The notes beneath the pieces are model-generated. The model was not told the origin of the DNA. It saw only the letters and a list, made by a program, of their open reading frames with translations, and ran no database searches. Below are positions 48,122 through 59,350 of a stretch of 64,000 nucleotides of DNA, piece by piece. This DNA is from Brachynemurus nebulosus (lineage: Eukaryota > Arthropoda > Insecta > Neuroptera > Myrmeleontidae), in NCBI GenBank assembly GCA_035578155.1, contig JAPWDM010000003.1, positions 19,432,916-19,496,915 on the forward strand, written 5' to 3'. Positions within the stretch are counted from its first letter, which is position 1. Every line of letters begins with the position of its first letter. Position numbers and translations under genes: made by a program.

Positions 48122-50269
48122 TGTGGGTACATTTTTGAAAAAAAAAGTTTATACAAATTTATATTTCTCCATATATTTTTCAATATTTTGTCGCTGGTAC
48201 CTATCCTCCCCAGAGGAGAAAGTTAATATTTCAAGTCACTCCATTTACGGTGACGTGATTTTCAATTTTTTCAAAAAGTTAAAAATGAGGATAATTCTAT
48301 AATTATTGACCAAAAAATTGCAGCATTTTGGCTTTCCTCTTCATATCCCATATATAGAATTATCTGGTTTTATTATATTAATATACTGTAAAATTATATA
48401 AGCACGCTGTTAAAAATACAGTATACCTAATCTAAAATAAAAATTAAAATATGTATCTGGTTTCATTTCTCTAGCTCCAGTAAATCTGGAGATATTCATT
48501 AATTGTCGACGCCAAAATACGTATAAAAGTTTTGAAAAATATCCAAATTGGCCTGATTATCAATATTTTCTATCTTGTAGCTGTAACCTTGCTTTATGGT
48601 CAAAATGGATAAGAAAGTAAAAAAAAAATTCTGAATTTTAATTTTTATAGAGTAAAAATTTCTTTGAAATTATTAATGTTATTTTAGCCAGTAGCTAACT
48701 GTTAATTTTTTAAGTTAAAAACATAAATGACTTAGTCACTAGGCGATTTATTATAAAATTATAATTATTCATTACTAAAAAATTTACTTACCCTTACATA
48801 TTGAAAATCATGAAACTTCTGCAAACTGTTCTTCAAAACTCTTTTGAAGATATCCCATTCTTAGTGAAAAGGTTAAGTATACACAATAAAAAACAAAAGT
48901 GTATCAAAACCTTTCTTTTATTTTTATTTAAAACAGATAAAAAAGAAAATATTAGAATTTTCAACTAAAATACTTGATACCTACCATACCAACGATCGGA
49001 AATGTAAACTCAAATACCGACTTACATATTATTAACACAAATCCGTGTAAACGAGAAAAACTGTTTTCCTCAATAATAATACTATTACAACATACAATTT
49101 TCTTTTTTGTAAATATTCAAATAAAAAGAGAAACAAGTGAATATACTATATATTTACGAAAAAAAAATAAGATTTAATATTTCAATAACTGTAAGAGAGG
49201 GACGAATGACATGCAAAATGAAATAAACGCTTTTAATAAATAAAAACATATTTATTTTTTAAAATTTTTCCTTGGAATTCATTACATTTACATAAAATTT
49301 TTTTATCTTATATTGTTTTCTCTTATTATTTAAATTCTTAAATATCTATATATTTTTTTATACAACGTTTTTCTTTTATAAATATATGTTTAGTTTATGT
49401 TTTCAGTTACGTTTTCTTTGAAAAAATAATTTCAGTGTGTACAAATTTCTTTTATAATGAATTAATTTTTCAAAAAAAAGTACAAAACATCCTTAAAAAA
49501 CAATCACTTAAAATCGTTTGATTTAGATGAGCCTTTTATTTCGTTTTCTTTTTACAATAAGGATAATAGATATAGATCTTTTTAGGGTTTGAATTACTAA
49601 CTTTTGTAATTAATTTAATGAATAGATGTTCCAAAATTATTAAAAGTTTAAATAAATAATTGACCTGTGTATTTGTTTAAATAAATTTTGCCCAACTATA
49701 TATAAAACTAAAATTACTAAAGATGCTCACTTTTAAGAAACAAATCAGGTAGAATATACACCAAGGAACTAAAGTGTGACTTTTGAACCCGAGTGTAAAG
49801 TTACCAGACCCGAAGTCAACAACTCATACGAGAGATCAACAGAAGCACTTTAGTCCCGTGGCTAACAAACTTTACAAACAACAAATTTAAATTTGTTATT
49901 TTAAATGAATAGTTTAGTACCTACTTAGCAATGTTATTTAATTTGCCTGCTGATTGGCACTGTTCTATACAATTCGATTGCTGATTGGCTAAGAAACGGG
50001 GAAGAATGTAATTAATTTTTAATGTAACACATTACTTCCTATGTTTGAAAATAAGTGATTCAGTTTGAAACAATTGTTACAATTAAAAAATAAACGTGGT
50101 ATTTTTTGCTTAGTAAAATATTTGAGGGATTGAGGTATTGATTTTAGTCCCGGAATTACTAAAAACTTTAGTACCGTTTTCCAGATAATAATTACATTTA
50201 ACAAATGACTTATTGAACAAAAACGTTTTAAAATTTTGAGACATCTATTTAGCTTGTTTAAATCAAATA
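48122..50269. other. AT-rich DNA, minor repeat traces
   Basis: GGAACTAAAGTG (49765) and CACTTTAGTCCCG (49845) form a loose inverted pair about 90 bp apart and could be a decayed MITE. GCTGATTGGC is repeated near 49948 and 49980. No coding island. Confidence 0.3.
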
Positions 50270-50434
50270 ATGTATTTTATATTTTATTTCCCTCATATGT
50301 ATAGATCGGGAACTAAGAATTTCACACAAGACATTTTGATTATGTTTTCAAAATATGCCGGCAACCTAGCTGAACACACACGTTCCTGGAATCTCGGAAA
50401 AATCTCTGTTAGTATTTGCTCAAAACTGACGTAA
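50270..50434 (+). CDS. Coding-like island, strand ambiguous
   Basis: On the plus strand a 54-codon frame from ATG 50270 includes TKNFTQDILIMFSKYAGNLA and stops at TAA 50432-50434. On the minus strand the same stretch is also open for about 50 codons (including FPRFQERVCSARLPAYFENI) after an acceptor-like TTTACGTCAG. Both frames have mixed codons, so I cannot say which, if either, was coding. No family is recognised. Sequence on either side is AT-rich. Confidence 0.2.
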   Translation: MYFIFYFPHMYRSGTKNFTQDILIMFSKYAGNLAEHTRSWNLGKISVSICSKLT

Positions 50435-52429
50435 ACGTGTTTTCTCACAAATTAATATCTCAACAAATTTTGACCTTTCAATAAAAAGGGTTACTACGGA
50501 ATTTATTCCATGAGGTTTTATTTCTTTTTTTCTGGAAGAAGATACAAACAATGCGAATAAAAGGTAAGTTCTGTGAAATATTTTCAAAAAACTGTCCTTT
50601 TACAAATTTAATCAGTCAACAGGTTATTTATAGGATCGGAGTAGTTCAGCCAGATTATCAGCATATATTTCGAATATATACGAATAAAAAACATCAATCG
50701 GTATAAGACTCTTCGAATGAAATGCACACAAGCTCTCAATCTGCTCAGTTTTCTTAAATAATTAATAAAAAAAATACATTATTTGAAACGTTTTATCTTA
50801 TTTAACTAACAGTTTTAGCATTAAAATTACAATTACGTTCTCTTTTTCTAATATTAATTAATTTTTAACATATATATTTTTAAATTTTATATTTATATAT
50901 GTACACAAATTGTTTTTCTAAAAATATATTTACATTTTGGTTTTTTTTTAAGGGTTATGTCGTATTTAAATACATAGAAAAAAATTATGAAATTTTAAGT
51001 AGATAAATTATCATTTATGTGGCCTTTGATGTACATTAAAACATATTTGATTATTATTTCCAACATGTAAAATAGTTTATAATATTATGTACAGATGAAC
51101 CTCTTATTTGACCACCTTACCTAGAATTAAATCTGGTGTTTTTGCTCACAAAATTATTATGAGTACAAATAAAGTTGTCAAACAAGAGAGCTCTAAGTTA
51201 GAAGAATATTTTATAATAATAAAGAAAAATTTTTACGAAAAAAAAATAAAATAATATGGTGTAAGATTTTGAATGAAAATATTAGGTTTTTCGTTGTATG
51301 ATTTGATGATTTCAATAAATGGATTTGAGCCATCATGTCTTAAGTTTTTATTCCACCTTAAGTTTTTAGTTACTGATATAAAAGTATTTTCTCTGTTTAT
51401 TTTATTAATTGCTTCAAAGAATGGATACTGAAAAAAGTTGTTATTTCGAAAAATGTCATTAGAGTTTTTTGTTTAGCTAATCATAAATTATTACAAATTT
51501 TAATTTTGGGCAACTTAATTAGAACAACCAATATAACATAATGGGGGAAACAATTATAATTAAGCATTAGAAAACGCTGCAAATCTGGTTGTATTTTTAG
51601 TCAGTCATATTTTACTATGTCCTACGAATTCTGATGAATATGTGCAATTGTGTAAACAATGAGATTTCATTTTGTATAAAATTCTTCAGGGTATTTATTA
51701 TATAACATTTTTTGTTTTTATAATGTACCTATGAACTATTTTTTTATTAAATTAATTTTTAATTTAATTTAATAGTTTGTATATTTTTTTGTAAACAAAT
51801 TAATATTGTTTGAAAATTATTTAAATATAAAGTATTTAAAAAACACTACTTTCATATATATTACAAAATTTCTGTAAAAAATTAACAAAATAAAATATAA
51901 ATTATTTTTTACGGTATTAAAAAATATTTTAATCTGGTCAACTTTTAAATTATTATCAAAATTATAATTTACTTTTTTTGGTACATAGGATATTTTTATT
52001 TAAAAAAAAATTTATAATAATAAAATAGTAATTTTAAAATAATTTATTTCTAGTTAAAAAAGATTAATACTTTTACAAAAAATTTGTTGAAAAATATACA
52101 TAATTTTTTGAAATAATTGTAACGGTATAGGTTTAGTAGTAACTTTTCCTGTAGTTTTAAAAAAGAGTAAGGGTTTGTGTAAATTTTTCAGCTACAGTTA
52201 TAATTTAAAGAATGAATTTATGCATTTTTAACGTATTTATTATTTTTTGGACGCAAAGTTTTTTTATTCGATTTCATTTTCGTTATCTTTAAAACTATTG
52301 GTATACCCTAAAATTTTAAAAAAAAAATTTTCTTAGTTGCTTTCTGAATTTTTTTTTTTTGTGTGGGCACATTTTTCTAGAAGTTTTTTTTTATCTCAAA
52401 TACGAATTATAAAATTCAAATGACACTGT
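50435..52429. other. Extremely AT-rich DNA
   Basis: Positions 51650-52350 are dominated by A/T runs. No repeats or coding islands were found. Confidence 0.4.
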
Positions 52430-52860
52430 AATGAGCCTGCGGACAGAATCATTCGCCAATGTGTTAATCTTAGCGCGTTAAAAGAAACTGAAAGTGTTTT
52501 GATATTGCCAGGTAGGCCGCGTGTGTCTAAAAAGAACGTAAAAAGACTTCGCACTTTGTGCATATAAAGTCACAAAAGATCCTTGACACGACATCATTTT
52601 CAGCTGGGGATATCAAGACGGTTACAACATGATAAAACGTCGACTACCGTTTGGATACATATTAAAGCCTACCGCACACAATGCTAGTTTTCGTACTAGT
52701 TTGATTGCAGGATTTTCTTGAAGTGTGCTGTGCATGGTACGTTGCTTGCAGGTTGGCAGGAAGCACTGTCAGTTAAGCTTCACACGGAGCCTGTTATGTT
52801 GCTTATAATTTGGCAGGGCGTGCTGCTAGTTTGACGTCATATGAAGCCTATAAGTTTGTC
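52430..52860 (+). other. GC-balanced decayed coding sequence or repeat
   Basis: In one frame 52434-52565 is open and reads ADRIIRQCVNLSALKETESV and then ILPGRPRVSKKNVKRLRTLC before TAA. Another open stretch follows (SLTRHHFQLGISRRLQ). The 'GRPR' box and 'GIS' word recall DNA-binding halves of Tc1-type transposases, but order and spacing are not convincing. 52640-52860 contains GAAGC(C)TA-CGCACACAATGC wording of an unknown repeat. Treated as transposon debris. Confidence 0.25.
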
Positions 52861-53353
52861 ATTGGACATATATCGTTTCTTAAGTGTTTATTATGACATT
52901 TATGGCAATTGGAACTACTGATAGCATAGAAATATATGATTTAGGTTATTATTCCCTCTCTAGCGCACTGATGGGTTTTAGACTTTTTAGCTTTAGGCCG
53001 CATTACTTTTAACACTTAATTTTGTATGCTTACTACAAACTGTAGTTCGCTTAAAAATTATTAATTCGTTTTTACACAACGTTTACCTATCAACATGTAC
53101 GCTGTTTATTAGACCGTAAGAAAAAATTTTACTTGATGATTTGTGCTTAACGTTTAAATTATCAGACAACCCTGCATGAAGAATAGTGAAAAATAGGATG
53201 GGATCTATCACCAAGTTCAAGCAAGCTCGCATGCAGCAGAGCCAACAGTGGCGTCACTATCCAGCAGCGTAGCAAGCAGAACTGCCATCAGAACTCCAGT
53301 CAAGCGATTTATCACGAAACAAGCATCGTGAGCGGCAGATTTAAAATTTGAGA
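52861..53353. other. No feature seen
   Basis: AT-rich with a GC-balanced patch at 53210-53340 that shows no open frame of note. Confidence 0.3.
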
Positions 53354-53660
53354 TATTATGGATATCCGTAACCGTAACCGAAACTACCGGATATCCGAAA
53401 TAATTAAATATCCGAAACCGAAACCGTATCCGAAAATAAAAGTTTCGGATTTGTTTCAGATAATAACGGACAACTGCCGTTGGAAAACTGAGTTTAAATC
53501 AAAACAAGTTTTTACTGCATGTATTTCTTTTGATAGATTTCCGTTGATTCGTTTTTAACGGTTACGTTTTGGAGTAAAATTTTCCCTTTTTTACTAAAAA
53601 AAATTTTCACGTAACCGTAACCGTATCCCAAACATTATCCGATATTATTACATATTCGTA
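53354..53660. repeat. Hexamer-type CCGTAA/CCGAAA repeats around a unique core
   Basis: GATATCCGTAACCGTAACCG opens the block. CCGAAACCGAAACCGTATCC follows at about 53411, and CGTAACCGTAACCGTATCCC near 53612. GGATATCC/CGGATATCCG palindromes occur among them. The pattern resembles subterminal repeats of a DNA transposon; it differs from the insect telomere repeat (TTAGG). Confidence 0.55.
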
Positions 53661-54772
53661 ACCGAAACTCTAAAAAATATTTTTAAATCAAAACTGTCGA
53701 GTTTTTTGATTGTGCTGATGCCATTTGACTTAGAGGGCGCTGAAGGGCGTTGACAGTGAATAGCCAATTTGAGCAAATACAGCATAAATTCTAGATAAAA
53801 TGTTAAAAACAGAAATAGACTTAGACTTTTTGCAATTTTTTTCGAAACTCTAGAGAGGGACAGCTGCCCTCTACTGCGTCCTCTTGACAACGCCTTTGAT
53901 TTAGTTAGTATCTGCCTTTAGTGAAGTAATAACTTCACTGTTTTTTATGTTCAAAAAATTTTTATATAAAATAATAATCATAATTTTAATGCCTAATAAA
54001 TTTAAACAGAGAAAATTGAAAAATATAAAAAACTCATTATCTACATTTGTCCCGGATTTTATTTTTATCATTACTATTATATAATTCAATTTATTTATTT
54101 GATATGTTTATTAAATAACAGATGGCTGTACTGTCTCGTTTAATGAAATTTGGATGAACATGAAACTAAATGAATTATCCCCCATTTACATGGTACATAT
54201 AATTGACATATGTCCATTTTAGTATTTAGTATTTTATGATATTTAAATTGTATGTATGTATGTACTGAATGTGACCATACATGTGCTCGCGTGTACCTAT
54301 CTATATACTAATCCAACGAATTGAAATTTTTCGGAATAATCGAGATATGGCAATTATTGATATGTTTTTAGTGTTCGTTAGATGAATTTTGTATTTTTAC
54401 GGTTCTGATATGTTCTTACAATTTAAGGATAGTTCAGTGATGGTTATTTAAAAAGAATGTCACTGAATGTCTGATCTTGCAACACATTCCTCAGAGCCTC
54501 CACATAACAAAGGCCTGCACAAGTAAAATTATACAATCATAAAAAATAAACAAAAAATTAATCCCTCAAACAGTTAGCCCATTATATCACTCTGAAATGT
54601 CAGCAAAGAAGGATTTATTTACACCCCGAGTTGGTCTGGTGGTTAGCAAACGGTGCATATGCCCTTAGCTGTTGCGCACTTAGGTAACCAATAGAAAAAA
54701 AATGATTTATTTGAGAATTTTTTATTCTTAACGAATCATGTAATCAATAAACAACTTTCTAAGTATATTATG
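53661..54772. other. AT-rich DNA with weak MITE traces
   Basis: AGAGGGCGCTGAAGGGCGTT (53732) and GGGACAGCTGCCCTCTAC (53857) form a loose inverted pair. A CCCGAGTTGGTCTGGTGGTT-containing stretch at about 54626 resembles a tRNA 5' half but lacks a B box. Confidence 0.3.
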
Positions 54773-54780
54773 ATCTGAGG

Positions 54781-55541
54781 CAGTGTTTTTCAACCTTTTT
54801 CATAGCGCGACCCCCCTAGTATGGTAAAATATTTCGCGACCCCCTAGTATAGAAAAATATTTCGTGACCCCTACCTTCTACTATTTCTAACTTTTATGTT
54901 ATAAATATCGAATCCGTTTATTATTATCGATTATTTTCAGTTAGGTGTCAATTAAATATATGTATGCGTAACAAAGGATTTTAAACAGGCATATTTTTAT
55001 ATCGACATCGAAGTTGACGATTTATAGTAGCTTCAAAATGCGCGCGTGATTTGTGTGAGCGAGACATAGCGCAACGTGATAAGCGCTGCGTGGAGCATCA
55101 GACGAATAAAGGACGGCACCTATGAATTCTTTGAATTGTGAATTCGCTTTGAATTGTGCTTAAATTTATTGAATTGACTTGTTTGTTTACTAGTTGCTCA
55201 CTGTCTTATTATTTAATATCCAAAATTCTGTGCTCATTGTAATTATTGAAAATGGATGAGTTTCTGGAAAGCCATGCACAACCGTCAACTTTAAGTTTCA
55301 ATGAGAGTAATGACACAAAAGCAAAGAAAAAGCGTCTATATGACGACAATTATTTAAAACTCGGATTTACTGTTATTGAAGATAAACCGGAGTTATTTGT
55401 TTTGAAACTTTATCAAGCGAAGGTAGGAAACCATCACATTAATGTAATCTTTAATTAACCTTTTCTTTATTAAATATTAGATATTGAACTAGAGTGGTTT
55501 TATTGTTAAAGTAACTGCGACCCACAGGTTGAAAAACACTG
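54781..55541 (+). mobile_element. hAT element, internally deleted, with near-perfect 8-bp target duplication
   Basis: The left end CAGTGTTTTTCAACCTTTTT and the right end GGTTGAAAAACACTG are inverted. Next inside, both carry GCGACCC (left TAGCGCGACCCCC, right CTGCGACCCACAGG). The flanks ATCTGAGG (54773-54780) and ATTTGAGG (55542-55549) are an 8-bp duplication with one change. These ends are characteristic of hAT elements. At 761 bp it is far shorter than an autonomous hAT (usually 2.5 kb or more) and keeps only the promoter side and first coding exon. A second GCGACCCCCTAGTATAG copy (54836) is a subterminal repeat. Confidence 0.9.
55252..55422 (+). pseudogene. hAT transposase N-terminal exon fragment
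   Basis: ATG 55252 opens 57 codons to a donor-like AAGGTAGGAA (GT at 55423-55424). The peptide starts MDEFLES, then has a lysine-rich KAKKKRLYDDNYLKLGFTVI followed by EDKPELFVLK. In ZBED5/FAM200-like hAT transposases the pattern 'KKR-Y---Y---GFT' is followed by a C-x2-C pair of a BED-type zinc finger. Here the expected cysteine positions read F-V-L-K, so the finger appears lost. Everything downstream (finger, catalytic and dimerisation parts) is missing. Read-through of the donor adds only 12 codons before a stop (55456-55458). It cannot encode a working transposase. Confidence 0.7.
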
Positions 55542-55810
55542 ATTTGAGGTATACAAAATTTTTTCCAACTTAAAAAAAGATGACAGCATAAAGACACGGC
55601 CAAGACATACGCATCTTAGAACAATGAGAATAACTTTCTCGTAAGAGCTTCTGCCATTAGAGTTATAGCAAATGGACGACTTGTATCCCATGAAAGGCCC
55701 ATTGTTTACATCATTTAAAAATTTTAATAATTTTAAATTATCTCCCCACATGGAGGGAACCGGATATGCTTCTTACCTATTTGAATCCGATTTTGTCGGT
55801 CTATTGAAAT

Positions 55811-57479
55811 CCTGTGAAGGTGGCACACCGAGGGTGAGAAATTTAAATCTTTTTTAGAGTTCCGATGATTTAGTACCAAAAAATCAAATTCAAAAATTTG
55901 GTGTGCCAACTTCACGCAGCGCATCGAATCGTCAAAATCAATTTTTTTTAGAGTTCTGGCATCCTTTTAAATAGTTCTAGAATTCCCTATACATATTTTA
56001 AATAGTTCCCATGATTTAGTGCCAAAAAATCAAATTCAAAAATTGGGTGTGCCAACTTCACGGAGCGTACCGAATTGTAAAAATCGATTACTTTTTAAGA
56101 GTTTTGGCATCCTTATGAATAGTTCTAGAGTTCCTTATAAATATTTCAAATAGTTCCGATGATAAAATAAACTTACATGTGTATTAAAATTAAATTTTAT
56201 ATAAAATTTTATTTCTAAGTTCTGATTGGTCTGATAAGAGTTCTGAATGATGCTCCAAGAGTGGTACAGAGAAACGCCTCAAAAGACATTTATTTATTTA
56301 AAAATACCGTTATTTTAAAAAGTAATTATCTTACAGGAAAAAGTCACATGACTTTTCTGCAGAACTTTTGAAACGCTATTTAGAACTCAGCCTAGATTAA
56401 CCAAAATCTATAAAAAAAGTATTTCCACATAAAAAATGGATATCAGAATTTCCAAAACCAATTGTTTACTTAGAATTATCTGAACTACAACAATCAATAT
56501 TTGTATGTTAGAAGTAAACTTAGTTAAAAAATGAGTTTTTCTGGCATTAATCATCGGAATTATTTAAAATATGTGTAGGGAACTCTAGAACTAATTATAA
56601 GGGTGCCAGAACTCTAAAAAAATTTGAATGTTCTGATATTCGGTGTGCTAACTTCCCAGAACCGTTAACTTTTGATTGTTAAGAATATCGTTAACTTTCA
56701 AAGTAATTGCCTGTTTTATACTCAGAACTATTTAAAATATATAATGGGAACTCTATAACTATTCATGAGGATGACAGAACTCTAAAAAATAATTGATTTT
56801 TATGAAAGTTCTCTAAAAAAAGTTATAGTTAAAAATAGCCTTAAATTCAATGTAATTATTATACACAAAGGTGTCACAACATTTTTCTGTATACCTCTTG
56901 GAGGACTATTCAGAATCTTCATCAAGCCAACTGGAATTTGGAAAAAAATATTTCATATCAAATTTCATTGACAGATAGGTATTTAATTTTTAAAAATCGA
57001 TTTTATACTCATAATTACCAGAACTATTGATATTTTTGATAGAGAGCTCTAGAACTATCCATAAAGATGCCAGGACTCTAACAAAATAATTTATTTTTAC
57101 GATTCGGTGCGCTGTGTGAAGTTGGCACATCTAATTTTTGAAATTAAGTTTTTTGATACTAAATTATCGGAACTATTTAAAATATGTATAGGGAACTCTA
57201 GAACTATTTCTAAGGATGTCAGAACTCTATAAAAATAATTGATTTTTGCCATTCGGTGCGCTGCGTGAAGTTGGCCCACCTAATTTTTAAAAGTTGATTT
57301 TTTGGTACTAATTCATCGGAACTATTTAAAATATGTATAGGGAACTCTAGAACTATTTATAAGGATGCCAGAACTCTAAAAAAATAATTGATTTTTACGA
57401 TTCGGTGTACTGTGTGAAGTTGGTACACTTAATTTTTAAAGTTGTTTTTTTGGTACTAAATCATCAGAACATTTAAAAT

Positions 57480-57565
<86 letters not shown>

Positions 57566-57598
57566 CTAAAGTTCTCACATTCGGTGTGGTATCACAGG
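55811..57598. mobile_element. Foldback-like element with arms of ~149-bp tandem units
   Basis: The ends CCTGTGA (55811) and TCACAGG (to 57598) are inverted and continue with CACACCGA-GGTGAGAA / TTCTCACATTCGGTGTGG. The left arm has two units (starting about 55857 and 56005) of 'TTCCGATGATTTAGTACCAA - ATTTGGTGTGCCAACTTCAC - AGAGTTCTGGCATCC - AGTTCTAGAATTCCC'. The right arm has about six inverted units (clear starts at 57166, 57315 and 57462, older ones from 56560). The centre (56180-56540) is non-coding. A (TA)n tract splits the right end. ORFs on both strands here are artefacts of the unit. Confidence 0.75.
57484..57562. repeat. (TA)n microsatellite
   Basis: About 78 bp of uninterrupted TA within the right arm of the foldback-like element. 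Confidence 0.95.
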
Positions 57599-57761
57599 CC
57601 CGGTTTTGTCTATTAGCAGAACATCATACCTAGTATAAAAAATCTACAATATTAAGGCCAGCCTTTCAAAAACAGGAGATATCTTCAGTTAAAATTTAGA
57701 CAAAAATGTAGATAACATAATTATATATAAATTTTTTACACTGTTACACTGAGATTGATGT

Positions 57762-57840
57762 ATAGGCTAGCGGTTAGAGTAGCCGATGGTATCCATACGT
57801 GGGGACCGTGGGGTGCCGGGTTCGAATGAAGAAAGGGTTC
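57762..57840 (+). other. tRNA-like sequence, probably a SINE head
   Basis: TAGCGGTTAGAGTAG (57768-57782) fits an internal pol III A box and forms a D-arm (GGCTA/TAGCC). GGGTTCGAATG (57818-57828) fits a B box about 50 bp downstream. The T-stem does not close and no acceptor stem is visible, so it is not a functional tRNA. A tRNA-derived SINE or tRNA pseudogene is likely; the 3' limit is unknown. Confidence 0.45.
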
Positions 57841-58829
57841 TTTATTTATGTAAATTAGTTTATTAAAAACAATTATGTTAGCAGCGTTATGCAACGAAAT
57901 ATTACCCGATACAAAATTAATGAATATAAATAATTTCAAAATATCTACATATGCGGCGTAAACTTAACCAGAGAATCGACGTATACTAACCAAACAGGAT
58001 AAATGATACTTTGGTTCCTCATATCAAATTTCTGAATTAAAAAAAAACATTTCAAAATATCAGTAAAAAGGCAAATTAAAAAAATCCCCGTGCTGTCATC
58101 ACTCATCTGTAGGTACTGCTTTGATTCGATAAAACTTTTAAAACCTTTTGTTGAGACAAAGTCGTGACATTGCTTTTGAATAGCCAGAATTTTTACATGT
58201 TTTGATGTATTTGACTGGTGAAAAATAAAAAAAAAAAATGAATTACTGTTTGAAAAAAGGATTAAAATTATTTAGTAGTAATCTAAACCTACAAATATTT
58301 ACATGGGATTAGAATTATGTGTTTAATAATTTTCATTAAACTTATTCGATTTCTTTAAAATGTCAATTTTATTTTGTCACATTTTGTCACGTAAATCCTC
58401 TCAAACTTTTATCAATCTAATTATTTGAAGTCCATAATACACTTCAAAAATAACAAATACTTCATCTTTTAGCTCATATTATAATATATTTTCAATAAGT
58501 AAAAAAATAAATTACGCTTTGAAAGAATTTCAAGAAACCAATCCTAATTATATTGAAAAAACTATTCTTCTACGAAATTTACGTTCTGATGCGATTTTTC
58601 TCACTTAATTTAAAGTCATAATTACACAGAGGAAAAATTAATTTGATATTTTTTTTTTTATAAATGATAAGCGTAGTAGATAACCGAGTGTATCAAACAG
58701 AGAGAGGGAGATAGAGATAGAGCAAAGAACTCAATTATGAGTTGTATAATATTTTTTTTTTTTTAAATATTATTTATCTAATTAGTAATCTGGTTACCTG
58801 CTCTCTGCAATTCTATTTACGATCGACAG
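57841..58829. other. AT-rich DNA upstream of an exon-like island
   Basis: No repeats were recognised. The last ~60 bp (T-run, then CTGCTCTCTGCAATTC and TTTACGATCGACAG) could be the 3' part of an intron. Confidence 0.3.
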
Positions 58830-58971
58830 CCACGGTGTACAAGAGGCGCTGCAGCATGATGTCGAACTGGAAGAGGAAATGGATACTGCAGACACGGATG
58901 TTAATGGCACCGTTATCGACGTGTGGAACGTTAGTGAAGCAGCAAGAGTGCCCGTGATCGTATTAGTCTGA
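58830..58971 (+). CDS. Exon-like coding island, best host-gene candidate (terminal exon)
   Basis: After an acceptor-like ATCGACAG (AG at 58828-58829) the frame runs 46 codons to TGA 58969-58971. The peptide begins HGVQEALQHDVELEEEMDTA, continues DTDVNGTVIDVWNVSEAARV and ends PVIVLV. It has an acidic first half and a hydrophobic C-terminus that could bind a PDZ domain (inference). Codons are GC-balanced and mixed, in contrast to the flanks. The frame is closed upstream by TAA 58786-58788, so the exon must begin after that. Two other ORFs here (58742-58957 plus, 58794-58997 minus) look like shadows. Family not recognised. Confidence 0.45.
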
Positions 58972-59350
58972 GTAGGGATCATCAGTATCAGTATCATTGA
59001 TGAAGGATGCAGTACGCTAGTACTATGAACGTTCCTACTCGTCGTGGTGGTGGTGGTGGTGGAAGTAATCTCCTGTCATGTCCCCGTGCCGCCCCCGCCG
59101 GTGGTTCCTCCTGCTCGACGTACGGCCACTCGGCTAACGATAGCCACCATAGATGATGTCATTACGTTGATAATATGTGCATGAAGTAATGTAATAATTC
59201 CATAAACCGCCACCAGAGTAGTACATGATGGGAACGTTGTGTAGGTCATTAAATTGTATCCACCTGCTGCACCACTTGCAGCTGCAAATAAAGCATATTA
59301 GTAATATTGAGTATGCTATTTAGTTAAATAAAGATGGATGGAGTTATGGA
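58972..59350 (+). other. Probable 3' UTR with poly(A) signals
   Basis: GC-richer sequence follows the stop, including a (GGT)n run (59045-59060) and CCGCCCCCGCCGGTGG (59089-59104). Then AATAAA occurs at about 59287 and again near 59326. This is what a 3' UTR of the exon above would look like. A short frame (43 codons from ATG 59025, Gly-rich then NLLSCPRAAPAGG) is an alternative reading of the same stretch. Confidence 0.35.

Noticed and set aside
53354..53640. Telomere-like hexamers (CCGTAA, CCGAAA)
   Set aside because: Only short broken runs that differ from the arthropod TTAGG repeat; more like subterminal transposon repeats.
54626..54690. tRNA gene candidate
   Set aside because: There is an A-box-like GGTCTGGTGGTTAGCAAACG, but no B box and no cloverleaf.
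55506..55924. Overlapping ORFs after the hAT element
   Set aside because: They cross the hAT end, its flank and the first unit of a foldback arm, so they cannot be one gene.
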